From: Myxococcota bacterium
GTDB lineage: Bacteria; Myxococcota; B64-G9
Reading direction: 5' to 3'
DNA: 64,000 nt
Assembly (NCBI GenBank): GCA_022710975.1
Contig: JAKLGA010000014.1
Span: forward strand, 62,001-126,000
Shown here: positions 8,205 through 16,204 of the stretch, in pieces
Position numbering within the stretch: position 1 is the first letter of the stretch
Layout: every line of letters starts with the position of its first letter
Program-made: the position numbers and the translations under genes
Notes under the pieces: model-generated
Database searches by the model: none
What the model was told of the DNA's origin: nothing
The model's input: the letters and a program-made list of their open reading frames with translations, nothing else

Positions 8205-9347
8205 ATGAGCCACAGCCACGATCGTCGAGATCTCCCCGTGCTCCTGCTACACAACGTGGACGCGAGCTGGTCTGCGCCCGAGCAGGAGGAGGCCACCCGC
8301 CTGGCCGGCGCGCTGGCCGCGGCGCTCGGCGCCATCGGCCACCCGGTGACCAACCTCCCGGTGACCCACGCCGATCTCCGCGCCCAGCTCGCGGCCTACG
8401 ATCCGGCCGCCTGGGTGGTGCTCAACTGGTGCGAGGGCCTGCCCGGGGTGCCGCACAGCGAGGCCCAGGTGGTCGAGGCCCTCGAGGAGCTGGGCTTCTG
8501 CTACACCGGCTCGCCCCCCGAGGTGCTGGCGCTGACCTGGTCGAAGCCGCAGGTCAAGGAGCGGCTCGAGGCCCAGGGCGTGCCCACGCCCCCGTGGCGC
8601 GTGCTCACCCCGGAGGTGGCCGCGGACGCCTGGACGGCCTTCCCGGCCATCGTCAAGCCCGCCGCGGAGCACTGCAGCCTGGGGGTCACCCCGGAGGCGG
8701 TGGTGCTCACCGTCGAGGAGCTCCGCCGGCGGGTGGAGCACGTGCACGCCACCTACGGGCAGCCGGCCCTGGTCGAGGAGTTCATCGACGGGCGCGAGTA
8801 CCACGTGACGGTGTGGGGCAACGGCGTGGTCCGCTGCCTGCCGCCGGCGGAGATCGACTTCAGCGAGGCCACGGACATCCACGATCGGCTGTGCACCTTC
8901 GACTCGAAGTTCAACCCGGGCTCGTGGCACTTCGAGCACCTGCACGTGCGCGTGCCTGCGCCGCTCGAGCGCGCGGAGCAGCAGCGGCTCGAGCGCACCG
9001 CCATCCGCGCCTACCGCGCGCTGGGCTGCCGCGACTACGCGCGGCTGGATCTGCGCCTGCGGGACGGCGACTTCCACGTGCTGGACGTCAACCCCAACCC
9101 GGACATCAGCCCGGACACCAGCATGGCGCTCGGCGCCGGGCTGCTCGGGCTGGACTACGGCGCCGCCATCAGCCGCCTGGTGAACCTGGCCGCCGCCCGC
9201 CACCCCGTGCTGGGCCGGTGCACGTCGCGCCTGCTGGCTGCCCCGGCCACGGCCCGCCCCACCCGTGTCGTGCTGGCCGCCACCCGGCGCAAGCCGGCCG
9301 CCCGGACCAGCCGCCCGCGCCTGGCGCGCACGGCCGGGCGGAGCTGA
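8205..9347 (+). CDS. ATP-grasp ligase, D-alanine--D-alanine ligase-like
   Basis: 380 residues. The ATP-grasp core is clear. FPAIVKPAAEHCSLGV resembles the lysine/glycine-rich ATP-binding strand, ALVEEFIDGREYHV is the strand carrying the adenine-contacting Glu, and DYARLDLRLRDG followed by LDVNPNPD provides the Mg2+ ligands, all close to D-Ala-D-Ala ligases. Such enzymes make an acyl-phosphate and ligate an amine. It is longer than Ddl (~310), with an extra basic C-terminal tail of ~50 residues (repeated Ala-Arg-Thr-Lys) that is probably disordered. It sits alone rather than in a mur/fts cluster, so peptidoglycan D-Ala-D-Ala synthesis is not assured, and another amino-acid ligase role is possible. 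A weak purine-rich stretch precedes the ATG. Confidence 0.75.
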   Translation: MSHSHDRRDLPVLLLHNVDASWSAPEQEEATRLAGALAAALGAIGHPVTNLPVTHADLRAQLAAYDPAAWVVLNWCEGLPGVPHSEAQVVEALEELGFCYTGSPPEVLALTWSKPQVKERLEAQGVPTPPWRVLTPEVAADAWTAFPAIVKPAAEHCSLGVTPEAVVLTVEELRRRVEHVHATYGQPALVEEFIDGREYHVTVWGNGVVRCLPPAEIDFSEATDIHDRLCTFDSKFNPGSWHFEHLHVRVPAPLERAEQQRLERTAIRAYRALGCRDYARLDLRLRDGDFHVLDVNPNPDISPDTSMALGAGLLGLDYGAAISRLVNLAAARHPVLGRCTSRLLAAPATARPTRVVLAATRRKPAARTSRPRLARTAGRS

Positions 9348-9382
9348 GAGATAGCTAGAACCTGGAACGGACCTTCTCTGGG

Positions 9383-9398
9383 ATGGCCAGGGGCGGAA
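9383..9398. repeat. 16-bp copy of the tRNA-Phe 3' end
   Basis: The 16 bases at 9383-9398 exactly match 9528-9543, which covers the 3' acceptor end and part of the T arm of tRNA-Phe. No further tRNA sequence accompanies this copy. It could be a leftover of site-specific recombination at the tRNA or a small local duplication. Confidence 0.7.
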
Positions 9399-9399
9399 C

Positions 9400-9425
9400 C
9401 CGGGCCCGCCGGATGGCGGGCCCGG
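9400..9425. other. Perfect 11-bp GC hairpin downstream of the ATP-grasp gene
   Basis: Bases 9400-9410 pair fully with 9415-9425 around a GGAT loop. No U-tract follows on either strand, so it may act as an mRNA 3'-end stabiliser or a weak terminator. Apart from this, the 16-bp repeat and the tRNA terminator, I see nothing in the 9348-9528 gap. Confidence 0.6.
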
Positions 9426-9485
9426 ACTGCTCGCCCTTCGGGCTTCGCTGTTGAACAACCTTGCCCAATGACGTGCCGTGGTCGT

Positions 9486-9528
9486 TAAACCAAGAACCCC
9501 CTACCAGGAGTAGGGGGTTCTTGGTTTA
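9486..9528 (-). terminator. Hairpin terminator of tRNA-Phe
   Basis: An 18-bp perfect stem (9486-9503 with 9511-9528) encloses a 7-base loop. It begins one base beyond the tRNA 3' end. The stem is A/T-flanked at its base, giving a short U run at the end of the minus-strand transcript, and it could also stop plus-strand readthrough. Confidence 0.75.
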
Positions 9529-9601
<73 letters not shown>

Positions 9602-9617
9602 GCAAAGAGCGCCGGCA

Positions 9618-9646
9618 AAGCTAGCCGGAGGCCGCTTGGGTGTCAA
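9618..9646 (-). promoter_or_regulatory. Sigma-70 promoter of tRNA-Phe
   Basis: On the minus strand, TTGACA (9641-9646) is separated by 17 bp from TAGCTT (9618-9623). Initiation would fall about 10 bases upstream of the mature tRNA 5' end at 9601. This is one of the best consensus -35 elements in the window. Confidence 0.75.
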
Positions 9647-9726
9647 GGAGATTTCTGGCGGAGCAGCGCGCTTGCGGGCGGACGCGGCGCCTGGCATGCT
9701 CGGGCCGCGCGGGGACGGGAGGAGCC

Positions 9727-10218
9727 ATGGAAACCATCGTGCCGGCCGGGCCAGCGGACACCGACAGCGTGCGGAAGCTGAGCGAGGCCCTGTTCCAACC
9801 CTACGGCGGGTTTGGCCAGCTGCTGACGCGCTTCTTCTCCACCCAGGGCGTGACCACCTTCCTGGCGCGCGAGGGTGAGCAGGCGGTGGGCTTCGTCATG
9901 TTCGGCTTCCTGCCCTGGAGCCACGACCCGGCCGACGACGTGTGGATCGCGGATCTGCTGGCCCTGGGCGTGCTGCCCGGGCACCAGAGGCGGGGGGTGG
10001 GCCAGCGGCTGCTCGAACGCATGTTGCAGGTGTCCGAGGAGATGGCCGGCTGGCGCGAGCTGCGCGAGATCCAGCTCACCTGCGCGGCGGACAACCACGC
10101 GGCGCTGGCGTTCTTCGGGCGTTTCGGCTTCCAGGTCCGCGATCGATCCCACGGCCGGTTCTCGAGCGGCCAGGAGGCCTGGCGCCTGGCCCGCCCGCTG
10201 ACGGCCGGCCGGGCCTAG
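9727..10218 (+). CDS. GNAT family N-acetyltransferase
   Basis: 163 residues. The acetyl-CoA pyrophosphate loop PGHQRRGVGQRLL (the Q/RxxGxG/A motif) is at about residues 89-101, followed by AADNHAALAFFGRFGF, the classic end of motif B. These enzymes transfer an acetyl group from acetyl-CoA to an amine; the substrate cannot be told. The ATG at 9727 is preferred over upstream in-frame starts because GGGAGGAG sits just before it and homology begins there. It is divergent from tRNA-Phe and convergent with the TPR gene that ends 10 bases past its stop. Confidence 0.85.
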   Translation: METIVPAGPADTDSVRKLSEALFQPYGGFGQLLTRFFSTQGVTTFLAREGEQAVGFVMFGFLPWSHDPADDVWIADLLALGVLPGHQRRGVGQRLLERMLQVSEEMAGWRELREIQLTCAADNHAALAFFGRFGFQVRDRSHGRFSSGQEAWRLARPLTAGRA

Positions 10219-10228
10219 ACCTAGCGCC

Positions 10229-11215
10229 TCAGACCGAGCGCAGGCCGAGCAGGCCGCGCAGCCCGCGCACCGCCAGCCGTCCGAAGTGGGTCTCCACGGT
10301 GGGCTCCGCCGCCCGCCTCAGCCAGCTCTCGGCCGCGGGCCTGTCGCCCTGGGCGACCGCCAGGCGCCCGAGGTGGTAGCAGGCCTCCTGGCGCTCCAGC
10401 GGGTGCGGCACCAGCTCCAGGGACGCGCGCAGGTGCTCCGCGCCCACGGGCGCCTGGCCGAGCGCCAGCTCGAGCGCGCCCGAGAGCGCCAGGCAGTGCC
10501 CCTGGGTGGCCCCGCCCACGGCCTGGCCCAGCGCCTGGCCCTCGGCCATGGCGCGCCGGCCGGCCTCGGCCTGCCCCCCGTGGGCGAGCGCCAACCCCGC
10601 CAGGGCGCGCCCCAGGGCCGCGGGCACCCGGGTGGGCAGCGCGAGGGCGGCGGCGCGCTCGGCCCGGACGACGGCCTCCTCGTCGTGCCCGGCCAGCAGC
10701 GAGGCGCGCGCCTCGGCGAGCAGCGCCTGGGCGCGGTGCAGGTCCAGGGCCGGGTTGGTCCCCTGGGGGCCGAACTCGTCCAGCAGCGCGCGGGCGTGCT
10801 CGAGCTGGGCGACGGCCGCCTCGGCCTCGCCCACCAGCAGCAGCAGCCTCCCCATCGCCAGCAACGGCAGGGGCTGATCGGGAGCCAGCTCGAGCAGATC
10901 GCCAAGCTGGCGGTGCGTGCCGGCCACGTGGCCCTCGTACAGATCGGCCTGCAGCACCACCAGGGTGGCGGCCAGGATCTCGTCCGGGTGGCGGGTGGCG
11001 CGGGCCAGGGCGCCGGCCTCCTGGGCCAGCTCGCGGGCGGCCGTGTACTGACCCTGCGCGTGCAGGAACTCGGCGGTGTGCCGGTAGATGGCCGCGGCGT
11101 GGGGCGTCCCCCGGGCCCGGCCGAGCAGCTTCTCGGCCGCGGCCAGGGCCTGGTCGGGCCGGCCCTGGACGTGCAGCGCCACCGCCTGTTCGATGTCGGC
11201 CAGCAGCTCGGTCAT
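10229..11215 (-). CDS. TPR-like repeat protein at the end of the sigma-factor operon
   Basis: 328 residues of Ala/Leu-rich helical hairpins throughout, with recurring A-x2-L-A-x4-L patterns consistent with tetratricopeptide-type repeats. No signal peptide or membrane segment is seen, so it should be cytoplasmic. It starts 7 bases after the sigma factor stop, and its Shine-Dalgarno (AGGTGA) overlaps that stop codon, so it is almost certainly cotranslated with the sigma gene. TPR proteins scaffold protein-protein contacts, and an association with the neighbouring sigma factor is inference from position only. No enzymatic motif is visible. Confidence 0.7.
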   Translation of the reverse strand: MTELLADIEQAVALHVQGRPDQALAAAEKLLGRARGTPHAAAIYRHTAEFLHAQGQYTAARELAQEAGALARATRHPDEILAATLVVLQADLYEGHVAGTHRQLGDLLELAPDQPLPLLAMGRLLLLVGEAEAAVAQLEHARALLDEFGPQGTNPALDLHRAQALLAEARASLLAGHDEEAVVRAERAAALALPTRVPAALGRALAGLALAHGGQAEAGRRAMAEGQALGQAVGGATQGHCLALSGALELALGQAPVGAEHLRASLELVPHPLERQEACYHLGRLAVAQGDRPAAESWLRRAAEPTVETHFGRLAVRGLRGLLGLRSV

Positions 11216-11222
11216 CGTGGTT

Positions 11223-12998
11223 TCACCTCGTCCGCCGGGTGCGCCGCCTGGGTGCCGGCGGCCGCCCCGCCTCCGCGTCGCGCTGCTCGCATTCGCGCTG
11301 GCTCCGCTCGTCCTTGAGCAGCCGGCGCAGCGTGTCGGCCTTGAGGCGCTTGCGCAGCTTGCGCAGGGCCTGCTCCTGGAGCTGGCGGGTGCGCTCGCGG
11401 GTGATGCCGAAACGCTCGCCGACCTCCTGCAGGGTCAGGCCCTCCTGGAAACGCTGGGCGATGATCTCGCGCTCCCGCGGCGATAGCGCGCCCATCGCGT
11501 CCTGGAGCACCGCCTGCTGCACCCGCAGATCCGCCTCCTCGTCGGGCCAGGCGTGCGGATCGGGCAGGAAGTCGAGCAGGGTGGCGCTGTCGTCCTCGTC
11601 GCCCACGTGGGCGTCGGTCGACACGGGCCTGCGCCCGGCCGCGAGGATCTCCTTGATCCGCTCGGGCGTCTTGTCGAGCTGGGCGGCCAGCTCCTCCAGG
11701 GAGGGCTCGCGGCCGGTCCGCAGGACCAGGCGCCGGGTGATGCGGTTGAGCTTCTGCAGCGACTCCTGGACGTGGGGCGGGATGCGCACGGCGCTGCCCT
11801 GCTCCGCCAGCAGCCGTCCGATGCTCTGCCGCACCCACCAGGCGGCGTAGGTGCCGAAGCGGAACCCCAGGTCGGGGTCGAAGCGATCGGCCGCCCGCAT
11901 CAGGCCCAGGTTGCCCTCCTGCACCAGGTCGACGAAGTCCATGTTGTGGTGCGGGTAGCGGCGCGCGATGCCGATCACCAGGCGCTGGTTGGCCTCGACC
12001 AGGGTCTGGCGGGCGAGATCCGTCTGGCGGCTGGCCTGGCGCAGCTCATCGGCCAGCGCGGCCAGGGCGGGCAGGCCCAGGCCCGCCTTGCGCGGCGCCA
12101 GGGCGAGCGTGCGCAGCTGCGCCTTGACCCGGGCCTTGAGCTCGGCGGTCTGGGCGGCGGGCACCCCCCAGCCGCGCAGCGCGCGCTCCCAGCCGGGGGC
12201 CGGACCGTCCGGCGAGGTCAGGCTGCCGGGCGGCAGGGCGTGCGTGCGCTCCAGGCCGGCGAGCTGCCTGCGGGCCACGTCGACCGCCCCGGACAGGCGC
12301 AGGATCTCCTTGAAGATCGAGTCCAGGTAGCCCTCGCGGTAATCCAGGCGGGCGAGCACCCCGGTGATGAGGTCCTGGGTCGCGGCGACCTCCTGGGCCG
12401 GATCGCCCGGGCCGCCAGCCTGGCGCTCGGTCCGGGCCCGGCCGGACCGGGCCGCGCGCCGCCGGCGGGCCTCGTGGCGATCCAGCCGGGAGCGCTGGAC
12501 CCGCAGCCTCGCCAGCAGCCCGCCCAGCTCCTGGCCCACGGCCTCGAGCTCCCGCTCGGCCTGCTCCTCGTCCTCGTCCGGGTGGGTGCCCTCGAAGTCG
12601 GCCAGCACGTCCCACACCCGGCAGACGCCCGAGCGCACCTGGTCCGCCCGGCGGCGGATGTTGCGGGCGGTCAGTGGCCAGCGCAGGGCCACCGCCAGGC
12701 GGCGCTGCTGTCCGGCGCGGATCTGCCTGGCCAGCGCGACCTCCTCCTCCCGCGCGAGCAGCGGGTGCTCCGTGCGGCCCCGCGCGGGTGGGGTCGCGGG
12801 CGCCGGGGCGGCCCGGTCCGCCACCTTGATGCCGCGCAGCTCGAGGGCCTCGATGAGGGCGGTGGTCTCCTCCACCGTCAGGCCCTCGGGCAGCAGGCAG
12901 GCGAGCTCGGACAGCCGCACGGAGGCGGCCGGGTGCTTGCGGCGTGCGAGCACCGCCAGCACCTCCCCCACGCGCGGGCTCGGCCCCACCGGGTTCAT
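11223..12998 (-). CDS. RpoD-like sigma-70 family RNA polymerase sigma factor
   Basis: 591 residues. Residues ~1-60 resemble a sigma region 1.1/winged-helix segment, and region 1.2 is near TEHPLLAREEEVALARQI. A long charged non-conserved insert (~100-320) follows. Region 2 is NQRLVIGIARRYP...DLVQEGNLGLMRAADRF...TYAAWWVRQSI, covering -10 recognition and core binding. Region 3 follows, and region 4 is LSPREREIIAQRF...ERFGITRERTRQLQEQAL, the -35 helix-turn-helix. The ATG at 12998 overlaps the upstream ThiF-like stop (ATGA). The basic Arg/Pro-rich C-terminal tail is unusual. Region 2 departs from housekeeping RpoD at several positions, so I read it as a secondary group 2/3 sigma, though the primary factor cannot be excluded. 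Confidence 0.88.
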   Translation of the reverse strand: MNPVGPSPRVGEVLAVLARRKHPAASVRLSELACLLPEGLTVEETTALIEALELRGIKVADRAAPAPATPPARGRTEHPLLAREEEVALARQIRAGQQRRLAVALRWPLTARNIRRRADQVRSGVCRVWDVLADFEGTHPDEDEEQAERELEAVGQELGGLLARLRVQRSRLDRHEARRRRAARSGRARTERQAGGPGDPAQEVAATQDLITGVLARLDYREGYLDSIFKEILRLSGAVDVARRQLAGLERTHALPPGSLTSPDGPAPGWERALRGWGVPAAQTAELKARVKAQLRTLALAPRKAGLGLPALAALADELRQASRQTDLARQTLVEANQRLVIGIARRYPHHNMDFVDLVQEGNLGLMRAADRFDPDLGFRFGTYAAWWVRQSIGRLLAEQGSAVRIPPHVQESLQKLNRITRRLVLRTGREPSLEELAAQLDKTPERIKEILAAGRRPVSTDAHVGDEDDSATLLDFLPDPHAWPDEEADLRVQQAVLQDAMGALSPREREIIAQRFQEGLTLQEVGERFGITRERTRQLQEQALRKLRKRLKADTLRRLLKDERSQRECEQRDAEAGRPPAPRRRTRRTR

Positions 12999-13768
12999 CG
13001 GCGTCCCTCCAGGAAGTCGTACCGGCCGGCGCCGCAGCACGGGCAGTCCGGCTCCGGGCCCGCCAGCCGCACCGTGCCCAGGTTGCTGTCCCACAGATCG
13101 AGCGTGTACAGCACCGGCCGCACCGCGCGCCGGTTGCCAGACAGGAGCTTCAGCGCCTCGGCCGCCTGCAGCGAGGCCACCGCGTGCGCGATGGGGGCCA
13201 GGATGCCCACGGTGTTGGCCGTGGGCGCGTGCTCGGGCGGGGGCGGCTCGGGGAACAGGCAGCGCAGGCAGGGCGTCTCGTGCGGCAGCACGGGCATGCA
13301 CACCCCGTAGGCCGCGGCGCAGCCGCCGTAGATCCAGGCCAGCCCGTCCCGCACGCACAGGTCGTTGAGCAGGTAGCGGGTGGCGAAGTTGTCGGTCGCG
13401 TCCAGGACGAGATCCGGGCGCCCCACCAGCCGGGCCAGGTTGTCCCGCCCGGCCCGCTCGGTCCGCGCCGTCACCTCGACCTCGCGGTTGATCTGGGCCA
13501 GCCGCTCCCGGGCCGCCTCCGCCTTGAAGGCGCCCGCGGCCGCCTGGGCCTCGTCGAACAGCGTCTGGCGCTGCAGGTTGGACAGCTCCAGCCGGTCGGA
13601 GTCGATGATCGTCAGGCGGCCGACGCCGGCCCGTACCAGCGTGTTGGCCAGGGTCGAGCCCAGCGCCCCGCAGCCCAGCAGGGTCACCTGGCTCGCGCGG
13701 ATGCGGCGCTGGCCCTCCGGCCCGACCGGAGCGAACAGGACCTGGCGGCTGTAGCGCTCGTCGATCAT
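12995..13768 (-). CDS. ThiF/MoeB/HesA family adenylyltransferase (E1-like)
   Basis: 257 residues. It opens with ERYSRQVLF, typical of MoeB/ThiF. The ATP loop GCGALG is at 32-37, DSDRLELSNLQRQTLF is the family Asp/Arg segment, and DATDNFATRYLLND carries the adenylation-site Asp. Paired cysteines PCLRC and CPCC should bind structural zinc, as in MoeB. These enzymes adenylate the C-terminal Gly of a ubiquitin-like sulfur carrier (MoaD, ThiS) for cofactor biosynthesis, but no carrier or other cofactor gene is nearby. It is joined by ATGA overlaps to the TPR gene upstream and the sigma gene downstream, an odd setting that leaves its partner unknown. Confidence 0.85.
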   Translation of the reverse strand: MIDERYSRQVLFAPVGPEGQRRIRASQVTLLGCGALGSTLANTLVRAGVGRLTIIDSDRLELSNLQRQTLFDEAQAAAGAFKAEAARERLAQINREVEVTARTERAGRDNLARLVGRPDLVLDATDNFATRYLLNDLCVRDGLAWIYGGCAAAYGVCMPVLPHETPCLRCLFPEPPPPEHAPTANTVGILAPIAHAVASLQAAEALKLLSGNRRAVRPVLYTLDLWDSNLGTVRLAGPEPDCPCCGAGRYDFLEGRR

Positions 13769-14568
13769 GGGCCCTCCCCTCCCTCGGCGCGCCGCAGCAG
13801 CTCCTCGGCCCGGCGCCGGACCGGCTCGGCCAGGGTCTGGCGCAGGAGCCCCTGGAGGCGCTCGCGGGCAGCGGCGGCGTCGCCGCTGGCCAGGTGCTGC
13901 TCCCCCTCGAACAGCAGCAGGTGCGGGTTGCGCTCCTGGCCCGGGTTCTCCCGCAGGCGCTGGCTGGCGAGGCACGCGCGGCGCGGGGGCAGGTCGGCCA
14001 GCATGGGCCACAGGAACAGGAAGAAGCCCTGGGCCTCGGCCGGCGCCGCGCGGGCGGCCCGCTCGAAGGCCTGGCGCTCGGCGGCCCCGTCGTTGAGCAG
14101 GCGCGCGGCCTCGGCGCGCAGCCGCAGCCCGGCCGGACGGTCCGGGGCCAGGCGCTCGGCCTCGTCCAGCGCCTGCAGCGCCGCCTGGGGCTCGCGCACC
14201 CGCAGGTGACAGCGGGCCAGCCGGATCCACAGGTAGTCGGTCGGGGCGATCTCCAGCGCCAGGCGGAAGTACTCCAGGGCCTCGCGCGGCTTCTTGCGCT
14301 CGAGCAGCGCGTTGCCCATGACCACCAGGGCGCGCGGGTCGTCGGGGTCCTCGCGCAGGATGGAGCCGGCCAGCTGCAGGGCCTCCCGCGGCCGATCCAT
14401 GCGGTAGTACAGGTCGGCCAGCGAGGCCTTGAGCGGCCGATCGCCGGGGCTGGCCTCCAGCGCCCGGGAGAGCACCTGCAGGGCCTCCTCGAACCGCCGG
14501 CGCTCCTTGAGCTCGCGGGCGATCTCCAGGGGGCCCGAGAACATATCGCGCTGGGGGGCGTCGCTCAC
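13765..14568 (-). CDS. Tetratricopeptide repeat protein in the sigma-factor operon
   Basis: 267 residues, soluble. At least four clear TPR units are visible from residue ~15 (for example FEEALQVLSRALEASPGDRPLKA and REALEYFRLALEIAPTDYLW) with the canonical A-x3-Y/F-x3-L and P spacing, then a less regular C-terminal helical half. It starts at GTG 14568, which overlaps the stop of the membrane protein gene (GTGA), and its own stop overlaps the ATG of the ThiF-like gene. It is probably an adaptor within this operon; no partner is identified. Confidence 0.8.
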   Translation of the reverse strand: MSDAPQRDMFSGPLEIARELKERRRFEEALQVLSRALEASPGDRPLKASLADLYYRMDRPREALQLAGSILREDPDDPRALVVMGNALLERKKPREALEYFRLALEIAPTDYLWIRLARCHLRVREPQAALQALDEAERLAPDRPAGLRLRAEAARLLNDGAAERQAFERAARAAPAEAQGFFLFLWPMLADLPPRRACLASQRLRENPGQERNPHLLLFEGEQHLASGDAAAARERLQGLLRQTLAEPVRRRAEELLRRAEGGEGP

Positions 14569-15584
14569 GGCCGGCGCTCCTCGCTCGCCGTGACCCACGC
14601 TACCACCTGGCCCTCCCGGCAGGCAACCATCCACCGCCCGGGAGCGAGGCAGGCCGCCTCCCGCGACAGCGGCTCGCCCGTGGCGCGCTCGAGCAGCCAC
14701 AGCTCGCCGCCCACCGCCACCTGGATGCCCGCGGCGATCGGCCGCGGGGCCGGCGGCGCGCACGGTCCCGCCAGGCGCCGGGCCCAGCGGCGCGCGGGCG
14801 CGCGCGGCTCCACCCGGTGGATCTCGCAGGTGGCGGGCCGGGCGGCGGAGAAGACCCAGGCCTCGCCGTCCGGCACGGCCGGGCTCGCGCGCGTGCCCAG
14901 GACGTGCAGGCGGAGCCACAGCCTGCCGGAGTCCAGGCTGCACACCTCCAGCAGCGCGTCGTCGGGGAAGTCGGGCCCGGGTCCGGTGTAGGCCAGCAGG
15001 CCGCCCGCCAGGACCAGGCTGGCGGGCGGCGGGCCGGGCCGGGCGCGGCTCCAGGTGAAGGCCCCCCCGGGCTGCTTGCGCGCCAGGCTGCGCCGCTCCA
15101 GGGTGAGGAAGCTCCCGTCGTCGAGCGGCGCGCTGGCCAGGCCCGGGCTGGCGGGGTCCTCCTGGTAGGGGCCGAGCTCCACGCCGGCCCCGGCCGGAGC
15201 GGGCGGCGGCGCGGGGGGCAGGATCAGCTCGCCCTCCAGGCCGCGCGCCTCGAGCCCGCGGTCGTACACCAGGACGCAGGCGGGCAGGCCCAGCGACGCG
15301 GCCAGGCACAGCGCGGCCAGCCCGCGGCCGATCCGGCGCGGCCAGGCCAGGTAGCGCCCCAGCTCCGCCAGGGTCCAGGTCAGCGCCAGGATCACCACGG
15401 CCGCGGGCACGCCCAGCACCACGGCCCGGTGGAGGGCGTCGGAGGAGGCCTGCAGCGCCAGGTAGGTGCTGGAGGCCGAGGCCAGCCAGGCGGCCGCGCC
15501 GGCCGCGCCGAGCCCCGCGCCGGCGAGGGCCGCGCCGAGCAGCCAGGGCCAGAGCCGGCGGCGAGGGGTGGCGGTGGGGTGCAT
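14565..15584 (-). CDS. Membrane protein of unknown function with C-terminal beta-rich domain
   Basis: 339 residues, family not recognised. After a short basic N-terminus there are three hydrophobic helices: about 11-35 (WLLGAALAGAGLGAAGAAAWL), 54-75 (VVLGVPAAVVILALTWTLAEL) and 87-107 (LAALCLAASLGLPACVLVY). The rest (~120-339) is soluble and strand-rich, with phrases such as DGSFLTLERR, GGLLAYTGPG and LWLLERATGE resembling quinoprotein or beta-propeller blades. It is first in a five-gene minus-strand operon. No Shine-Dalgarno precedes the ATG, and a good -10 lies 9 bases upstream, so a near-leaderless mRNA is possible. It could be a sensor coupled to the operon's sigma factor, but that is inference. 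Confidence 0.7.
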   Translation of the reverse strand: MHPTATPRRRLWPWLLGAALAGAGLGAAGAAAWLASASSTYLALQASSDALHRAVVLGVPAAVVILALTWTLAELGRYLAWPRRIGRGLAALCLAASLGLPACVLVYDRGLEARGLEGELILPPAPPPAPAGAGVELGPYQEDPASPGLASAPLDDGSFLTLERRSLARKQPGGAFTWSRARPGPPPASLVLAGGLLAYTGPGPDFPDDALLEVCSLDSGRLWLRLHVLGTRASPAVPDGEAWVFSAARPATCEIHRVEPRAPARRWARRLAGPCAPPAPRPIAAGIQVAVGGELWLLERATGEPLSREAACLAPGRWMVACREGQVVAWVTASEERRP

Positions 15585-15593
15585 GCCGGCCGG

Positions 15594-15623
15594 ATGATAC
15601 GGCCCTCCCGCCCCCCCGGACAA
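15594..15623 (-). promoter_or_regulatory. Candidate promoter of the sigma-factor operon
   Basis: On the minus strand, TTGTCC (15618-15623) and TATCAT (15594-15599) are 18 bp apart. The -10 ends only 9 bases before the ATG at 15584, so the transcript would have almost no 5' leader. Confidence 0.5.
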
Positions 15624-15680
15624 GCCCGCGGCGTGGTATCCTCGGTCGTCACCGCAGGACGGGCCCAGGAGGTGGAGACC

Positions 15681-16181
15681 ATGGACGCGCTCGAGCTGTT
15701 CGCCCGGCGTTACTCCTGCCGCGCCTTCAAGGCCGATCCGGTGGCCAGCGACTCGCTCATGCGCCTGGTGGACGCGGCCCGGCTGGCCCCCAGCGCGAGG
15801 GCCGAGCAGCCCTGGGAGTTCGTGGTGGTGACCGATCCCCGGCTGATGAAGGAGCTCGGGCGGCTGGTGGACACGGGCCGCTTCCTGTCCCAGGCCGCGG
15901 CCTGCGTGGTGGTGCTGTGCCGGCGCGCGGCGGACTACGCCCTGGAGGACGGCGCGGCGGCCACGGAGAACATCCTGCTGTGCGCGACCGCGCTGGGCCT
16001 GGGCGCCTGCTGGATCGCCGGCGCGCGCAAGGCCTACGCCCCGGCGGTCGAGCGCGCCCTGAAGGCCCCGGCCGCGCTCACGCTGATCAGCCTGGTGGCC
16101 GTGGGCGTGCCCAAGGCGCCCGCCGCGCCCGAGCGGGCCCGGCGCCCGCTCGAGGAGGTCCTCCACTGGCAGGGGTTCTGA
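15681..16181 (+). CDS. Nitroreductase family protein
   Basis: 166 residues, at the short end for the family. It has the N-terminal FMN phosphate-binding motif RRYSCRAF, the DAARLAPSA-x-EQPWEFVVV block, AATENILLCATALGLGACWI (helices at the dimer and flavin site) and a C-terminal VAVGVPK. Family members are FMN-dependent, NAD(P)H-using cytoplasmic oxidoreductases of nitroaromatics, quinones or flavins; the natural substrate is unknown. A strong Shine-Dalgarno AGGAGGTGG precedes the ATG. It is divergent from the sigma-factor operon and convergent with the EF-G gene. Confidence 0.88.
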   Translation: MDALELFARRYSCRAFKADPVASDSLMRLVDAARLAPSARAEQPWEFVVVTDPRLMKELGRLVDTGRFLSQAAACVVVLCRRAADYALEDGAAATENILLCATALGLGACWIAGARKAYAPAVERALKAPAALTLISLVAVGVPKAPAAPERARRPLEEVLHWQGF

Positions 16182-16204
16182 GGCGCGGCGGGGGGGCCGG
16201 GGGC

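Noticed and set aside
9348-9528. A second tRNA or tRNA pseudogene
   Set aside because: Only 16 bases of the 3' end are shared; no anticodon or D arm can be folded.
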